A stretch of DNA of 64,000 bases from Palsa-504 sp963744575 (GCA_963744575.1 CAVUUF010000010.1:124001-188000); one strand, 5' to 3'. Counted from the stretch's first letter, positions 33,759 to 43,315 are shown. The notes: a model not told the origin generated them from the sequence alone. Numbers and translations: made by a program.

Positions 33759-34793
33759 TCACTGGGTGCGTCCTTCCGTGCTGAGCAGGACGACAACGGC
33801 GTCGTCATCGAGCTCCAGAGCGGCCCGCCGCTCGGGTTCGGCCAGGGCGCCGCGCGCCCCGGCCAGGCTCGCCGCCCCGCTCGGGCCCGAGGAGATGCCG
33901 AGCCGGCCGAGGTCCGCCGCGGCGCGAAGGGCATCCTCATCGCTGACGGCGATGGCCGCGTCGCAGCCTGCGCGCAGCACCGGCCACGCGGAGCTGGAAA
34001 TGGTGCCGCAGTTGAGCCCGGCCATCACCGTCGCTGCGGTCGCCACCGTGGTGACACGCGCGGCAATCAGGCTCGCCAGGAGGCAGGCCGCGGTATCTGG
34101 TTCGACCGAGAGCACGCTCGGGTGCGGGGCGCCGGGGCGCCGGTAGTGCCGCACCACCGCCTCGGCCAGCGAGCCGACCCCGACCGGAACCGCCACCAGG
34201 TCCGGCGTCCCGCCGAGCTCGGTGTCGATCTCGTCCAGCAAGGTCTGGTAGCCCTGCACGATCCAGGCGGGGACCTGCTCGTATCCGGCCCAGGCGCTGT
34301 CCTGGACGAGGGCGCGGCCGGGCTGATCGTCGGCGAAGGCCGCGGCACGACGAACCGCGTCGTCGTAGTCGCCGTCGACCCACACGACCGTCGCCCCTTC
34401 GTCCGCGATGCGTGCGGCAGCCTCCGGGAGCATCACCACCGGGACGAACACGGTCGCCCCGACACCGAAGTGAGCCGCCATCCGGGCGACCGCGCGGCCG
34501 TGGTTGCCGTCGGTGGCGGTCACCAGAGCGGCACCGGGGCGTCTTTGCAGCACCTGGCGGCAAGCCCAGGAGGCGCCCAGCACCTTGAAGGCCGGCAGGC
34601 CCAGCCGCGACGACTCGTCCTTGACCAGCAGCCGGCCGACGCCCAGTTCGGAGGCGAGTTCGGGGACCGATACCAGCGGTGTGGGCGAGTAGCCCGGCAG
34701 CGACTGGTGAAAGGCGTGAGCGTCACTTGGCGAGGAGGAGCAGATCCAGTCCCGAGCGGTCGGCAAGCAGTACCAAGACGTCATGCGGCCCAT
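33759..34793 (-). CDS. PLP-dependent diaminopropionate ammonia-lyase-like enzyme
   Basis: 344 residues of the fold-type II PLP superfamily. FHQSLPGYSPTPLVSVPELA, then LLVKDESSRLGLPAFKVLGA (PLP Lys in the AFK segment), TATDGNHGRAVARMAAHFG and VPVGVGSLAEAVVRHY match diaminopropionate ammonia-lyases, which eliminate amino groups from 2,3-diaminopropionate. Substrate in this branch is uncertain (threonine/serine dehydratase-like activity possible). ATG 34791-34793 follows GGTGGGG; a second ATG lies three codons on. Confidence 0.82.
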   Translation of the reverse strand: MGRMTSWYCLPTARDWICSSSPSDAHAFHQSLPGYSPTPLVSVPELASELGVGRLLVKDESSRLGLPAFKVLGASWACRQVLQRRPGAALVTATDGNHGRAVARMAAHFGVGATVFVPVVMLPEAAARIADEGATVVWVDGDYDDAVRRAAAFADDQPGRALVQDSAWAGYEQVPAWIVQGYQTLLDEIDTELGGTPDLVAVPVGVGSLAEAVVRHYRRPGAPHPSVLSVEPDTAACLLASLIAARVTTVATAATVMAGLNCGTISSSAWPVLRAGCDAAIAVSDEDALRAAADLGRLGISSGPSGAASLAGARGALAEPERRAALELDDDAVVVLLSTEGRTQ

Positions 34794-34951
34794 TGTCCCC
34801 ACCTTGGACTCATCGGGTCCTGTCGGCTCTGCGGCGGCGCCACGCTGAGGGCCTGGGGGTGATGCAGCATCGATGTGGCAGCCATGCGGCCGGGGCGACA
34901 TTGACGTGGCAGCGATGTCGATGGCACTGGTGCCGGACTCATTCCCGCCGA

Positions 34952-34979
34952 TTGACGTAATCTGCAGAACGCCTAAGGT
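34952..34979 (+). promoter_or_regulatory. vegetative-type promoter of the two-helix membrane gene
   Basis: TTGACG (34952-34957), 16 bases, TAAGGT (34974-34979), followed by GGAGAG (34981-34986) 8 bases before ATG 34995. Good agreement with -35/-10 and ribosome-binding consensus. Confidence 0.6.
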
Positions 34980-34994
34980 GGGAGAGACGCTCGA

Positions 34995-35486
34995 ATGCAT
35001 CGGGCGGCACCGACTCCTGCACGGGTAGCTGCCATGAGACTGCGGCCGCATCGCCGGATCCTGGTCGAGTTGAGTCCGCGTGCCATCGCGCCCGGTAAGT
35101 ACACGAGCCTGACGCGTAGCCGACCGACCCGGCAAAGGCGGACCCGCCGACTGCTCCGTATCGGCGTGTTGCTCACCGTTATCGGCGTGCTGCGGTTCGC
35201 CCGGGCGATACGGGCCCGCTGGGAGCCCTTGTTCCTTCTGGCCGGCGTGCTGCTCATGGTCGGCGGCTACTTCCTGCCCGGCGTCGGGTTGTTCTTCCCC
35301 GGTTTGCTGGTCATCACCGTCACCCTGCTGAAGGGAAATTCGGACCGATGGCGGGGGACGCCACCCGCCCAGGCAACTGGCGCGCGCGCAATTGAGCCGC
35401 CCATGACCGCCAGTTACTGGGCGGCGGTGCATAGCATGACCAGTTATCCACCCACGCGGTGCGGTGGGGGTCACGTACCACGGTGA
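34995..35486 (+). CDS. small two-helix membrane protein
   Basis: 163 residues: a basic N-terminus with many Arg, two adjacent hydrophobic helices (LLRIGVLLTVIGVLRFARAI; PLFLLAGVLLMVGGYFLPGV, then GLFFPGLLVITVTLLKG) and a polar tail. The promoter and ribosome binding site directly upstream support ATG 34995; an in-frame ATG at 35034 is an alternative. Unknown function. Confidence 0.65.
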   Translation: MHRAAPTPARVAAMRLRPHRRILVELSPRAIAPGKYTSLTRSRPTRQRRTRRLLRIGVLLTVIGVLRFARAIRARWEPLFLLAGVLLMVGGYFLPGVGLFFPGLLVITVTLLKGNSDRWRGTPPAQATGARAIEPPMTASYWAAVHSMTSYPPTRCGGGHVPR

Positions 35487-35548
35487 GGTCCCGGTCGCTG
35501 CACCGCGGGACCCTGGGATGGCTCCAGGCCCCTGGATAGACTGCGGCG

Positions 35549-36487
35549 GTGAGCGTGACCGGCTGGCTGCTCGAAGGTGACCCCGCCATCCGCTGGCAGG
35601 TGCTGCGGGACCTCACGGACGCGCCGGCCGGCGAGGTGGCGGCTGAGCGAGCACGGGTGGAGCGCGACGGCTGGGGGGCGCGCCTGCTCGCACTGGAGGA
35701 TCCGGACGGGCTCTGGGACGGCGGTGCTTGCTTCCCGGCGTCCTACGCCGGCGGCGAACCTGGGCAGCCGTGGACGGCCACGATGCACACGCTGCAGACT
35801 CTGCAGATCCTCGGGCTTGACCCGGAATCGGAGTCCGCCCGCCGGGCGATCGGGCTCGTGGCGGAGAACGGGCGCTGGGAGCACGCCGGGCAGCGGTACT
35901 TCGACGGGGAGGTCGAGCCCTGCATCAACGGCCGGACGATCGAGACCGGGGCGTACTTCGGGGTGGACGTGGCGGCGCTCGTCGAGCGGATCCGCACCGA
36001 GCCGCTCGCTGACGGCGGCTGGAACTGCGAGGCCGAGAACGGGTCGGTGCGGTCCTCCTTCGACACCACGATCACCGTGCTCGACGGCCTGCTTGAGTTC
36101 GAGCGCGCGGTAGGCGGCTCCGCGCCGGTGCGCGCGGCCCGCCGCGGCGGCGAGGAGTACCTGCTCGAGCGCGGCCTGCTCCGCCGCAAGAGCACCGGGA
36201 CCATCGTGGACCCGGCGTATCTGGATTTCGCGTTCCCCTACTACTGGCACTATGACGTGCTGCGGGCGCTGGACTACTTCCGGCAGGCAGCCGCGGATCG
36301 CGATCCCCGGATGGCGGAGGCGGTGGCGGTCGTGCAGTCCAAGCGGCAGCCCGACGGCCGGTGGCTGCTCGACCGTATTCATCCGGGTCGCGTTCACTTT
36401 GATATCGAGGGCGGCGTCGGCACGCCGAGCCGCTGGAACACCCTCCGCGCTCTCCGGGTCCTCAACTGGTGGGACGGGGCCGCCTGA
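35549..36487 (+). CDS. squalene-cyclase/prenyltransferase-like alpha-toroid protein
   Basis: 312 residues. The repeated helical pattern with QW-like segments (DGLWDGGACFPASYAGGEPG, ADGGWNCEAENGSVRSSFDT, KRQPDGRWLLDRIHPGRVHF) resembles the alpha-alpha toroid of squalene cyclases and prenyltransferases, but the protein is too short for a cyclase and lacks the DXDD catalytic motif. It may bind a hydrophobic ligand or act on glycans. TAGACT (35537-35542) 6 bases before GTG 35549 suggests a leaderless transcript. Confidence 0.75.
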   Translation: MSVTGWLLEGDPAIRWQVLRDLTDAPAGEVAAERARVERDGWGARLLALEDPDGLWDGGACFPASYAGGEPGQPWTATMHTLQTLQILGLDPESESARRAIGLVAENGRWEHAGQRYFDGEVEPCINGRTIETGAYFGVDVAALVERIRTEPLADGGWNCEAENGSVRSSFDTTITVLDGLLEFERAVGGSAPVRAARRGGEEYLLERGLLRRKSTGTIVDPAYLDFAFPYYWHYDVLRALDYFRQAAADRDPRMAEAVAVVQSKRQPDGRWLLDRIHPGRVHFDIEGGVGTPSRWNTLRALRVLNWWDGAA

Positions 36488-36671
36488 CCGCCACCGGGCA
36501 CTCCTGTGTCGCCGGGGCAAGCCGGTACGCCCGTTCGGCCCTCGCGGCCGGATCGACCCGCTGATCCGCTGGCGCACTGCGCGGCAGGGAACTCGCCATG
36601 ACGCGAGCCTAGGACACTGTCGGCTCATGGCCGGGTCCTCGGCGCCGGCTTAGTGCCGCGCGCGGACGGGC

Positions 36672-36694
36672 CCGTTACCCCGCCACGGTAACGG
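36672..36694. terminator. inverted repeat between convergent genes
   Basis: CCGTTACC (36672-36679), a 7-base loop, and GGTAACGG (36687-36694): a perfect 8-bp stem placed between the convergent toroid and membrane-oxidoreductase genes, so it could terminate both. The rest of 36488-36811 shows no gene. Confidence 0.5.
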
Positions 36695-36811
36695 CGACCG
36701 GGTCGGCGCTCACCTGCCCGCGTCCTGACCCGCAGGCATGGCATAGCTGCCGACCGCGAACCAGGGCTAGCCGTGAACCGAGGCGGTGTTGCTTCCGCGG
36801 GCACACGTGGC

Positions 36812-38134
36812 CTAGGAGTCGAAGGTCGGGCCGTACCATGGCACGCCAAGCGACCGGCAGGCCCGGGCGACGCTGTCCCGCACGACGTCATTGCTGACCA
36901 CGAAAACGGCGTCGAACCGGTGCGCGATCCCGGCGACGCACGCCCCCACGTCCGGCCGTCCGCGGGAGGTATCGATCAGCGTGACCGACCCGCCGGCCAG
37001 CACCCGGTCAACCAGATCAGGGCCCATGGCGGCGCGGTGGCACCGGCCGATCCACAAACACTCGAACTGCACGGGCGACCGGCCCAGCAGATATGGCAGC
37101 ACCGGCCCGATCCCCGCCCCGGTCGCCACCATGAGCACCCGGCGGTAGGCCTGCGCGTGATACATGAAGCCGTAGCCGCGCATCCGGCGTACCCACAGCC
37201 TGGCGGGGCCGTGCCCGTCCTCGACGTCGCTGGCCAGCTGCTCAGTCCAGTCGCCCGCGCGCCGGATGACCAGGCAGTACCGGCCGGCGCCCTCGGCGGC
37301 AGTGGTCGCCACCGCGAACGAGTGCCACTCGCGTCCCTCGCGGCTGACCCGGACGAATTCCCCTAGCGAGCGCCGTCCCGGAAGCGCGACCACGACCACC
37401 TCGCTGGTAACCGCGAGGAACTCGGCCGGCAGGCGGCGCACGCCCAGCCAGGGGTGGGCCACGAGCATGACGAGCACGGCAAGCAGCAGAACCGGCGGCT
37501 GGCGGAGCAGCCCGCCCAGGTCCGAGCCCGGCGGCAGCGACCGGGCCGCCTGGAGGGGAACGAGGAGCGCGAGGATGCCCAGCGCCGCCCAGCCGCCGAA
37601 CCGGTGGACTGACTCGAAGCGGTTGTGCCGGGATTGGAGCACCCGGTCCCTGGCGGTGCGCGCCACAACGACCAGGATCGCGAACACGCCGGCGGACGCC
37701 ATGCCCGCAGCCGGAGAGGACGGCACAGCGGCCGCGGCCGCAACCGCGAGCCAGGCCACGCCCGCGATCGCCATCGCGCGGTGCAGCTGCCCCAGGTGGT
37801 AGGTCAGCTGATGCAGCCGGTACGACCGGATCAGCCGGCCCAGGACGAACGCTCCGCGGACGATCCCATCGTGACGCGCCGCCACCGCGATGCAGAACGC
37901 CGCAAGTGACCACTCCACCGCGCGGCTGCCGACCCCGCCGCGGGCCACTGACCACGCGACGAGCCCGCCGTTGAGGGCGGCGGTGGCCGCGAACCACACG
38001 GCCCGCGCCTGCCCGCGCGGGCGGCCCGGATCAGGCGCCGGCCCCGCCGCTGCCTGCCGCGCCGTCGGCGAAAGTTCGGCAGTTCTCCCGATCCCGCTGC
38101 TCACAGGCCTGTCGGGCGCCCCGGTTCCCAGCAT
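36812..38134 (-). CDS. membrane oxidoreductase, ferric-reductase-like TM domain plus ferredoxin-reductase-like domain
   Basis: 440 residues. About six transmembrane helices fill residues 40-235, with His residues in LHQLTYHLGQLHRAMAIAG and RHNRFESVHRFGGWAALGI that could bind heme or span the membrane as in ferric-reductase-like proteins. The C-terminal half has a flavin-reductase-like barrel and a nucleotide-binding part (RRVLMVATGAGIGPVLPYLL, DAVFVVSNDVVRDSVARACR). Likely transfers electrons across the membrane; donor and acceptor unknown. It stands alone. Confidence 0.7.
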   Translation of the reverse strand: MLGTGAPDRPVSSGIGRTAELSPTARQAAAGPAPDPGRPRGQARAVWFAATAALNGGLVAWSVARGGVGSRAVEWSLAAFCIAVAARHDGIVRGAFVLGRLIRSYRLHQLTYHLGQLHRAMAIAGVAWLAVAAAAAVPSSPAAGMASAGVFAILVVVARTARDRVLQSRHNRFESVHRFGGWAALGILALLVPLQAARSLPPGSDLGGLLRQPPVLLLAVLVMLVAHPWLGVRRLPAEFLAVTSEVVVVALPGRRSLGEFVRVSREGREWHSFAVATTAAEGAGRYCLVIRRAGDWTEQLASDVEDGHGPARLWVRRMRGYGFMYHAQAYRRVLMVATGAGIGPVLPYLLGRSPVQFECLWIGRCHRAAMGPDLVDRVLAGGSVTLIDTSRGRPDVGACVAGIAHRFDAVFVVSNDVVRDSVARACRSLGVPWYGPTFDS

Positions 38135-38557
38135 GTCAGTCCCCCGCCACCATCGCTGCCATCGACCTCACGACCCCAACAGTGCGCTGGTCAGCGCGGG
38201 TTGTCTGTCGGCGCGGCGACGCTCACGATGTCCGGTCGATGACTCGGCGCCCGTTTCCGTCCTGGCCGCCACGTCGGACGACCGGAAAGCGCATCCGCGA
38301 CCTGCCGATCACCCTCGACAAGCTGATGTAACCCGTGATCGACCGGACGCGCCTGCCGGCAACCGGTTCCAGCCCGACGAACTGACCTGGACGGCGGCGG
38401 TGCAGATCTGGCAAATATGCCTGGTTGACAGCGCTGGCGCGAGTTCGCCACGCCCGCGCAGGAACTCGTTGCCTGCCTGGTCAGCGGAATGATCAGCGGC
38501 GTGCTCTGGTCGCCCTGGGCTGGCGGGGCATCCGCGGACGCTTCTACACTTGCCCAG
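38135..38557. other. 423-base gap before the deazaflavin-type gene
   Basis: No convincing gene. It contains the divergent start region of the membrane oxidoreductase and, at its right end, the TACACT box of the next gene. Several short frames read as low-quality Arg/Ala shadows. Confidence 0.4.
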
Positions 38558-39097
38558 ATGGGGCTCATCCAGGCGCTGGCGTACGAGGTTCCCGAGCCAC
38601 ACGCAGCGCAGCGCGCCATGTGGCATGTTTCGTCATCACGGCCAGGTGCCTGGTTGTTCGCCAAGTCCGGGCCCCGACTGGACAGGTTTCTGCTGCGGCT
38701 GAGCAACGGCCGGGTCACGCTGGCGAAGTTGGTAGCGGGCGTCCCTGTCATCACCATCGTTACGACCGGCGCGCGCACCGGGCGGACCCGTACGACGCCA
38801 TTGCTGGGCGTTCCCGTTGCCGACGACCTTGCCGTCATCGGGACTCGCTTCGGGCAAAAGGGCACGCCGGGCTGGTATTACAACCTCCAGGCCGATCCGG
38901 CGATCCAGGTTATCTACCAGGACAAGAGCACGGCGGCCGTTGCCCGCGAGGTGCAGGGAGAAGAGCGGCGGGCAATCTGGGAGCGAGCCCGCCAGATCTA
39001 TGGCGGCTATGAAGCATATGCCCGGCGGATCAAGGACCGGCCGATCCATATCATGCTGCTCAGCACGCAGGCTCCGTCAGCCAGCGACCCCGGATAA
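38558..39097 (+). CDS. nitroreductase/deazaflavin (F420)-dependent oxidoreductase family
   Basis: 179 residues of the Ddn-like split-barrel family. The diagnostic block is VITIVTTGARTGRTRTTPLL, then GTRFGQKGTPGWYYNLQADP. Enzymes of this family use F420H2 to reduce quinones or nitro compounds. ATG 38558 is chosen because TACACT (38545-38550) lies 7 bases upstream (leaderless arrangement) and the sequence before it is not conserved-looking. Confidence 0.85.
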   Translation: MGLIQALAYEVPEPHAAQRAMWHVSSSRPGAWLFAKSGPRLDRFLLRLSNGRVTLAKLVAGVPVITIVTTGARTGRTRTTPLLGVPVADDLAVIGTRFGQKGTPGWYYNLQADPAIQVIYQDKSTAAVAREVQGEERRAIWERARQIYGGYEAYARRIKDRPIHIMLLSTQAPSASDPG

Positions 39098-39253
39098 GAC
39101 TTGTCAGCACGCGAGGAATCCGCTCTGGCGGCACTGGCCTGTGTCTTCACGTGCCGGGTCAGGCACACCCGTCCGCACGCGGAAAGTGCCGTGCCAGGCC
39201 GGCGGCATCAAGCCAGTGGCCGCGGCTGGCGAGCAGCCCAGCGCGGGCCGCGC

Positions 39254-39634
39254 TTACGTACTGAGGCCGAGCTGGCGCATCCGTCTCATGTTGTCCTCGA
39301 CCCCGAACCCGCCCGCCAGCTTCCCGTCGGCCACGCGGAAGATGTAGATCTCATCGACGTCTTGGAAGCGCCGACCCGTCGGCGGATGACCCATCCATTC
39401 CCCCAAGTGGGTTCCGGAGCACCGGAAATGCGCGGCCACTTTCTCGCTGTCGGCGACCAGGTCGACGATCTCCATCGTGAAGTCGGGGAAGGAGCCGCGG
39501 AATGGCCCGACCCACCGGAGTGCGGCCTCAGCGAACTCGCCCGTGGCTACCTCGTCAAGCACGTCCGGGTTGCCGGGATTGACCGCCTCCTCAACCAGGC
39601 GCCGGACCAGCAGCTTGTTCTGTTCGGCTTTCAT
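39254..39634 (-). CDS. SnoaL-like ester cyclase family protein
   Basis: 126 residues: KAEQNKLLVRRLVEEAVNPG, then RGSFPDFTMEIVDLVADSEK, VAAHFRCSGTHLGEWMGHPP and DEIYIFRVADGKLAGGFGVE. This is the SnoaL/NTF2-like fold of ester cyclases and related small enzymes; catalytic role here unknown. It is divergent from the alpha/beta hydrolase, with a 384-base gap. Confidence 0.85.
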   Translation of the reverse strand: MKAEQNKLLVRRLVEEAVNPGNPDVLDEVATGEFAEAALRWVGPFRGSFPDFTMEIVDLVADSEKVAAHFRCSGTHLGEWMGHPPTGRRFQDVDEIYIFRVADGKLAGGFGVEDNMRRMRQLGLST

Positions 39635-40018
39635 TGGCGACCCTCATTTCAGCCTGGGCGGTACGTGCCGGGGCCGGGCACGGTCCGGCAGGCGGCCGCC
39701 GTCGGCGCCGGGATCAGGCTACGGCACGCCGGCTCCAGGCGATTGGCCCCTGGATCTGGCAGCAGGCACCCCGCGATGATGAGGTGCGGCCTGGGCAGGA
39801 AAGCTGATCGGAACCGCCGCACCTGGCCGCCGGGCGCGGCAGTCCGGATTCTGAGACATCCGGTCACCACAGTGCGGACGGTTGCAGGCTCAGGGGCCAT
39901 GCCGGTCCCGAGGGCTCACCGCGGCGGCAGCCCAGTGGCCTGGAGTGCTGACAGAAAGGTGGTTAGCCTGTCGGGGCGGACGTTTCGGCATCGACGGCCA
40001 AACCAGCGGAGGCAGCGG
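39635..40018. other. 384-base divergent gap
   Basis: No gene recognised. It should hold the promoters of the SnoaL-like and hydrolase genes; a GGAGG ribosome binding site lies at its right end. No repeat or hairpin stands out. Confidence 0.4.
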
Positions 40019-40843
40019 ATGGGCACGATCACGACAACCGATGGCACGGAGATCTTCTACAAGGACTGGGGCTCGGGCCAGCCGATTGTCTTCAGCCATG
40101 GCTGGCCGCTTTCGGCCGACGACTGGGACACCCAGATGCTGTTCTTCCTGCGGCACGGTTACCGTGTCATCGCCCATGACCGGCGCGGGCACGGGCGCTC
40201 CACGCAGACCAGCGACGGTCACGACATGGACCACTACGCCGACGACCTGGCGGCGCTGACCACCCATCTCGATCTCCGGGGAGCCGTCCACGTCGGGCAC
40301 TCCACCGGCGGCGGCGAAGTCGTGCACTACATCGCCCGGCACGGCGAGGACCGCGTGGCGAAAGCGGTACTGATCAGTGCGGTGCCGCCGCTCATGGTGC
40401 AGACCGACGCCAACCCCGGCGGCCTGCCCAAGAGCGTCTTCGACGACCTCCAGGCCCAGCTGGCCGCTAACCGGTCCGAGTTCTACCGGGCCCTGCCGTC
40501 GGGCCCGTTCTACGGCTTCAACCGGCCCGGCGTGAAATCCTCTGAAGCGATCATCGAGAACTGGTGGCGGCAGGGAATGATGGGCGGAGCGAAGGCACAC
40601 CACGACGGCATCGTGGCCTTCTCCCAAACCGATTTCACCGAGGACCTCAAGAAGATCACCGTGCCGGTCCTGGTGATGCACGGCGACGACGACCAGATCG
40701 TTCCCTACGCCGACTCCGGGCCGCTGTCCGCGCGGCTCGTGCGGGACGGGACGCTGAAGACCTACCACGGATTCCCGCACGGCATGCCGACCACCCAGGC
40801 CGACACGATCAACGCTGACCTGCTGGCCTTCGTGCAGTCCTGA
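40019..40843 (+). CDS. alpha/beta hydrolase, cofactor-free (non-heme) chloroperoxidase/esterase type
   Basis: 274 residues. The nucleophile elbow GHSTGGG holds the catalytic Ser, HGDDDQIVPY the Asp and HGFPHGMPTTQ the His. The N-terminal block FSHGWPLSADDWDTQMLFFL and HDRRGHGRSTQTSDGHDMDH are characteristic of non-heme chloroperoxidase-like esterases, whose halogenation is a side reaction of perhydrolysis. GGAGG lies 8 bases before ATG 40019. The open frame upstream is not coding-like. Confidence 0.92.
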   Translation: MGTITTTDGTEIFYKDWGSGQPIVFSHGWPLSADDWDTQMLFFLRHGYRVIAHDRRGHGRSTQTSDGHDMDHYADDLAALTTHLDLRGAVHVGHSTGGGEVVHYIARHGEDRVAKAVLISAVPPLMVQTDANPGGLPKSVFDDLQAQLAANRSEFYRALPSGPFYGFNRPGVKSSEAIIENWWRQGMMGGAKAHHDGIVAFSQTDFTEDLKKITVPVLVMHGDDDQIVPYADSGPLSARLVRDGTLKTYHGFPHGMPTTQADTINADLLAFVQS

Positions 40844-41165
40844 CCGGCGCCGCGGCTGGGCGCCGGCTGTGGCTCTGCACGCTGTGCACTCGAACAGGAC
40901 AGGCTCTCATCCGAGGACGGAACATCCAGAAACGCCGCACAGTGTGCGCCAGCTCGGGCGCGATCTAGTCAGTGCCGGGTTGCCGGTCGTGGCCAGGGGT
41001 AACGTGATCGAAGGCGAACGAGACCCGTTCCCGGCTACGCGCTACGACCGTTGAGGCACCAGTCGGCACCTCCCCGGCCAGCCTGGCGAGTGCTCGTCTG
41101 GGTGGTCCGGCTCGGCTGCGGTGCCGCCGTACGGGTTTGTCATCACTGCGCGGAGGGAGACTCAG
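40844..41165. other. 322-base gap
   Basis: No firm gene. A 61-codon frame at 40869-41054 ends in a protein-like stretch (LVSAGLPVVARGNVIEGERD) but has no ribosome binding site and is left uncalled. GGGAG before 41166 serves the next gene. Confidence 0.35.
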
Positions 41166-42056
41166 ATGGCTACGAGGGATGCCGGTGGCGAGGATGCGCG
41201 GGTGGCGGTGCTGGGGACCGGCATCATGGGCTCGGCGATGGCCCGCAATCTGGTCTCCGCCGGGCTGCGTACCACGGTCTGGGATCGGTCGCCCACCGCA
41301 ACTGCGCCGCTGTCCGGGGCCGGAGCGCTGGTGGCAGCGTCGCCGGCGGAGGCGGCCGGGGATGCGCACGTGGTGATCACGATGCTGCCGACCGCCGACG
41401 TGGTTAACTCGGTGATCTTCGCTGGCGGCGTAGCACAGGCGCTGGCTGAGGGCGCGGTGTGGGCGCAAATGGGCACGATCGGCCTTGCGGCCACGACCAG
41501 GATCGGCAGCCGGCTCGGTCAGCTGCGGCCCGATGTCATGTTCGTGGATGCGCCGGTATCGGGCAGCAAGGGCCCCGCCAAGGCCGGCCAGCTGCTCATC
41601 CTGGCGTCCGGTCCGCCCGCAGCGGCCGCGGCTGTGCGCCCGATGTTTGAGGCGATCGGCCGCAGGACCGTGTGGCTGGGTCAGGCCGGTCAGGGCAGCC
41701 GGATGAAGCTGGTCGTCAACGCCTATATGTCCGTGTTGATCGAGGGCGTGGCTGAGGCCCTGGAACTGGCTGGCCGGCTGGGCATCGATGGCTCTGAGCT
41801 GGCCGAGGCCATCGAGGGCGGCCCACTGGACGCGCCGATCGCGGACGCCAAGCTGCACAAGATGGAGCGGGCCGATTTCGCGCCCGAGTTCCCGCTGGAG
41901 TGGGCGCTCAAGGACGTGGACCTGGCGATCGCGGCCGCGGGCGATGACGAGCTGCCGCTGCTGGCCGCGCTGTCCCGCCAGTGGCGCGCAGCCGTTGACG
42001 CCGGCCACGGCCGGGAAGACGTCAGCGCCGCCCGCCTAGCGCTCGGCGGCCCCTAA
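41166..42056 (+). CDS. NAD(P)-dependent beta-hydroxyacid dehydrogenase (3-hydroxyisobutyrate dehydrogenase-like)
   Basis: 296 residues. The dinucleotide motif VAVLGTGIMGSAMARNLVSA, the substrate motif DAPVSGSKGPAKAGQL, and the catalytic-Lys helix GQGSRMKLVVNAYM are those of the 6-phosphogluconate/3-hydroxyisobutyrate dehydrogenase superfamily; the imine-reductase-like branch cannot be excluded. GGAGGGAG lies 8-15 bases before ATG 41166, which is chosen over the longer frame. Confidence 0.9.
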   Translation: MATRDAGGEDARVAVLGTGIMGSAMARNLVSAGLRTTVWDRSPTATAPLSGAGALVAASPAEAAGDAHVVITMLPTADVVNSVIFAGGVAQALAEGAVWAQMGTIGLAATTRIGSRLGQLRPDVMFVDAPVSGSKGPAKAGQLLILASGPPAAAAAVRPMFEAIGRRTVWLGQAGQGSRMKLVVNAYMSVLIEGVAEALELAGRLGIDGSELAEAIEGGPLDAPIADAKLHKMERADFAPEFPLEWALKDVDLAIAAAGDDELPLLAALSRQWRAAVDAGHGREDVSAARLALGGP

Positions 42057-43147
42057 CACCCCTGATCGGCCTGATCGAGGTGCGAACCTAACCGCGTATT
42101 GCCCGGTGGGTGCGGCACCGGCGGGCACGGTGTGCCCGGTCGTATCGGACAGCGGTGCTGGTGTACGTCACGCCGGTGACATGCGCCGCGGTGACCGGCG
42201 ACCGCGTGAGCTGCCTGTGTGCCCCGAACGCGCCGGCGAGGCCCTCTGTCATAGCCGACTCGAGGGCCGGATCAGCTGGGGCAAGCCTCGTGGACCCATG
42301 TCCCGCAGACACGCCTGCGGGCATCTTGCCGTGGCGTAACGGGCCGGCCGCAACGGCCGCAGCGCTGTCCGGCGGCACGTGCAGCGTTACTCTCCCATCC
42401 GGCCGGGTCAGCCTCGACCCAGCTGAGCCCGATCGGGCCGGAGCCGGTCACGGGCAACCCGGCACCCCCCGGGCAGAAATGCTCCAGATGCGCTTGGCGT
42501 ACCCGCTCGCCGATCGGCACCCGGTCCCCGCCGTGCTCCGGTGCGTTCGGTCCTGCGCGGCCGGCGCTGCGCACAACAGGCAGCCCCCGGCCGCCGCCCT
42601 GGCGCTCGCGCTCAGCCACCCTGATCCGCTCCAGTCCCCGTACCCGGGCTTGCCCTTCTCACCGCAGGGCCTATAGCGACCTTACCGACACGGCGGACAC
42701 CGGAACGCCGCACCGCCAACCTGGCGTTGCAGGCCGGCCGGGTCATCGATGCCGGGCACCTGTCCCTCGGTGCCCAGGTCCATGCGCGCCGGCCAGACCC
42801 GCCGCCAATATCCAGCAGTCGGGGTCGCGGCCCGATGACCGCACCTCCTTTCCAGCGCGGCATGCGATGGTGCCCCATCACCAAGGCCCCTTGCCCGCGC
42901 GTCAGGCCCGCCGCGGTCAGCCGTGCCCTCATGGACACCGTCTGGCCCGTGGCGGCCAGCGCCATCATCACCAGCGCCGCCACCCAGGCCGCCGGACCGG
43001 TGATTTCAGGGACCGGCGGGTCGCGCCGCAGGTTGTGAGTGCGGCTTGAAGTTCGCCGCATCCCGAACGCCGTGGTCTCCATGAAAGCCGGGGCGGCCCG
43101 CCAGCACCGCTCTTGCTCCACTCCGGCGCGCATAGTAGAACGAAACG
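42057..43147. other. 1.1-kb gap with degraded sequence
   Basis: No intact gene recognised. All six frames are short and Arg/Pro/Ala-rich. The best-looking pieces are a cysteine-containing frame on the minus strand at 42272-42619 and a hydrophobic patch (WVAALVMMALAATGQTVSM) on the minus strand near 42960-43020. The region may be decayed accessory DNA. Confidence 0.35.
42272..42619 (-). CDS. possible small zinc-ribbon protein, uncertain
   Basis: The C-terminal 32 residues of this frame read RCGRCGRPVTPRQDARR and VCGTWVHEACPS, a Cys4/His arrangement like small zinc-binding proteins on actinobacterial integrative elements. The N-terminal 80 residues are low quality, so either the start lies close to the Cys motif or this is a remnant. 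Confidence 0.25.
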   Translation of the reverse strand: MAERERQGGGRGLPVVRSAGRAGPNAPEHGGDRVPIGERVRQAHLEHFCPGGAGLPVTGSGPIGLSWVEADPAGWESNAARAAGQRCGRCGRPVTPRQDARRRVCGTWVHEACPS

Positions 43148-43315
43148 ATGGGGAGACAGGCAGCCGTCGTGCTTTACGTGCTCGCGCTGGTAGCCGTCGT
43201 GGTCGGCGTGGACGTCCTGTTCTTCAGGCACCACTTCTGGGAGCGGCTGACAGTAAACGCCGGAATTGTCCTGGTGTTCGCGGCGTTCTATTTGAGGTTC
43301 CTGAAGCGTTTATGA
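43148..43315 (+). CDS. 55-residue two-helix membrane protein
   Basis: ATG 43148 encodes a complete short protein: MGRQAAVVLYVLALVAVVVG (helix 1), FFRHHFWERLTVNAG (charged turn), IVLVFAAFYLRFLKRL (helix 2), ending at TGA 43313-43315. Codon use is GC-rich and the composition is that of a real membrane protein. Conserved 55-60-residue proteins of this layout are common in actinomycetes; function unknown. Confidence 0.7.
   Translation: MGRQAAVVLYVLALVAVVVGVDVLFFRHHFWERLTVNAGIVLVFAAFYLRFLKRL

Noticed and set aside
40869..41054. 61-codon protein-like frame
   Set aside because: The C-terminal half looks plausible but there is no ribosome binding site or recognised family; left as gap.
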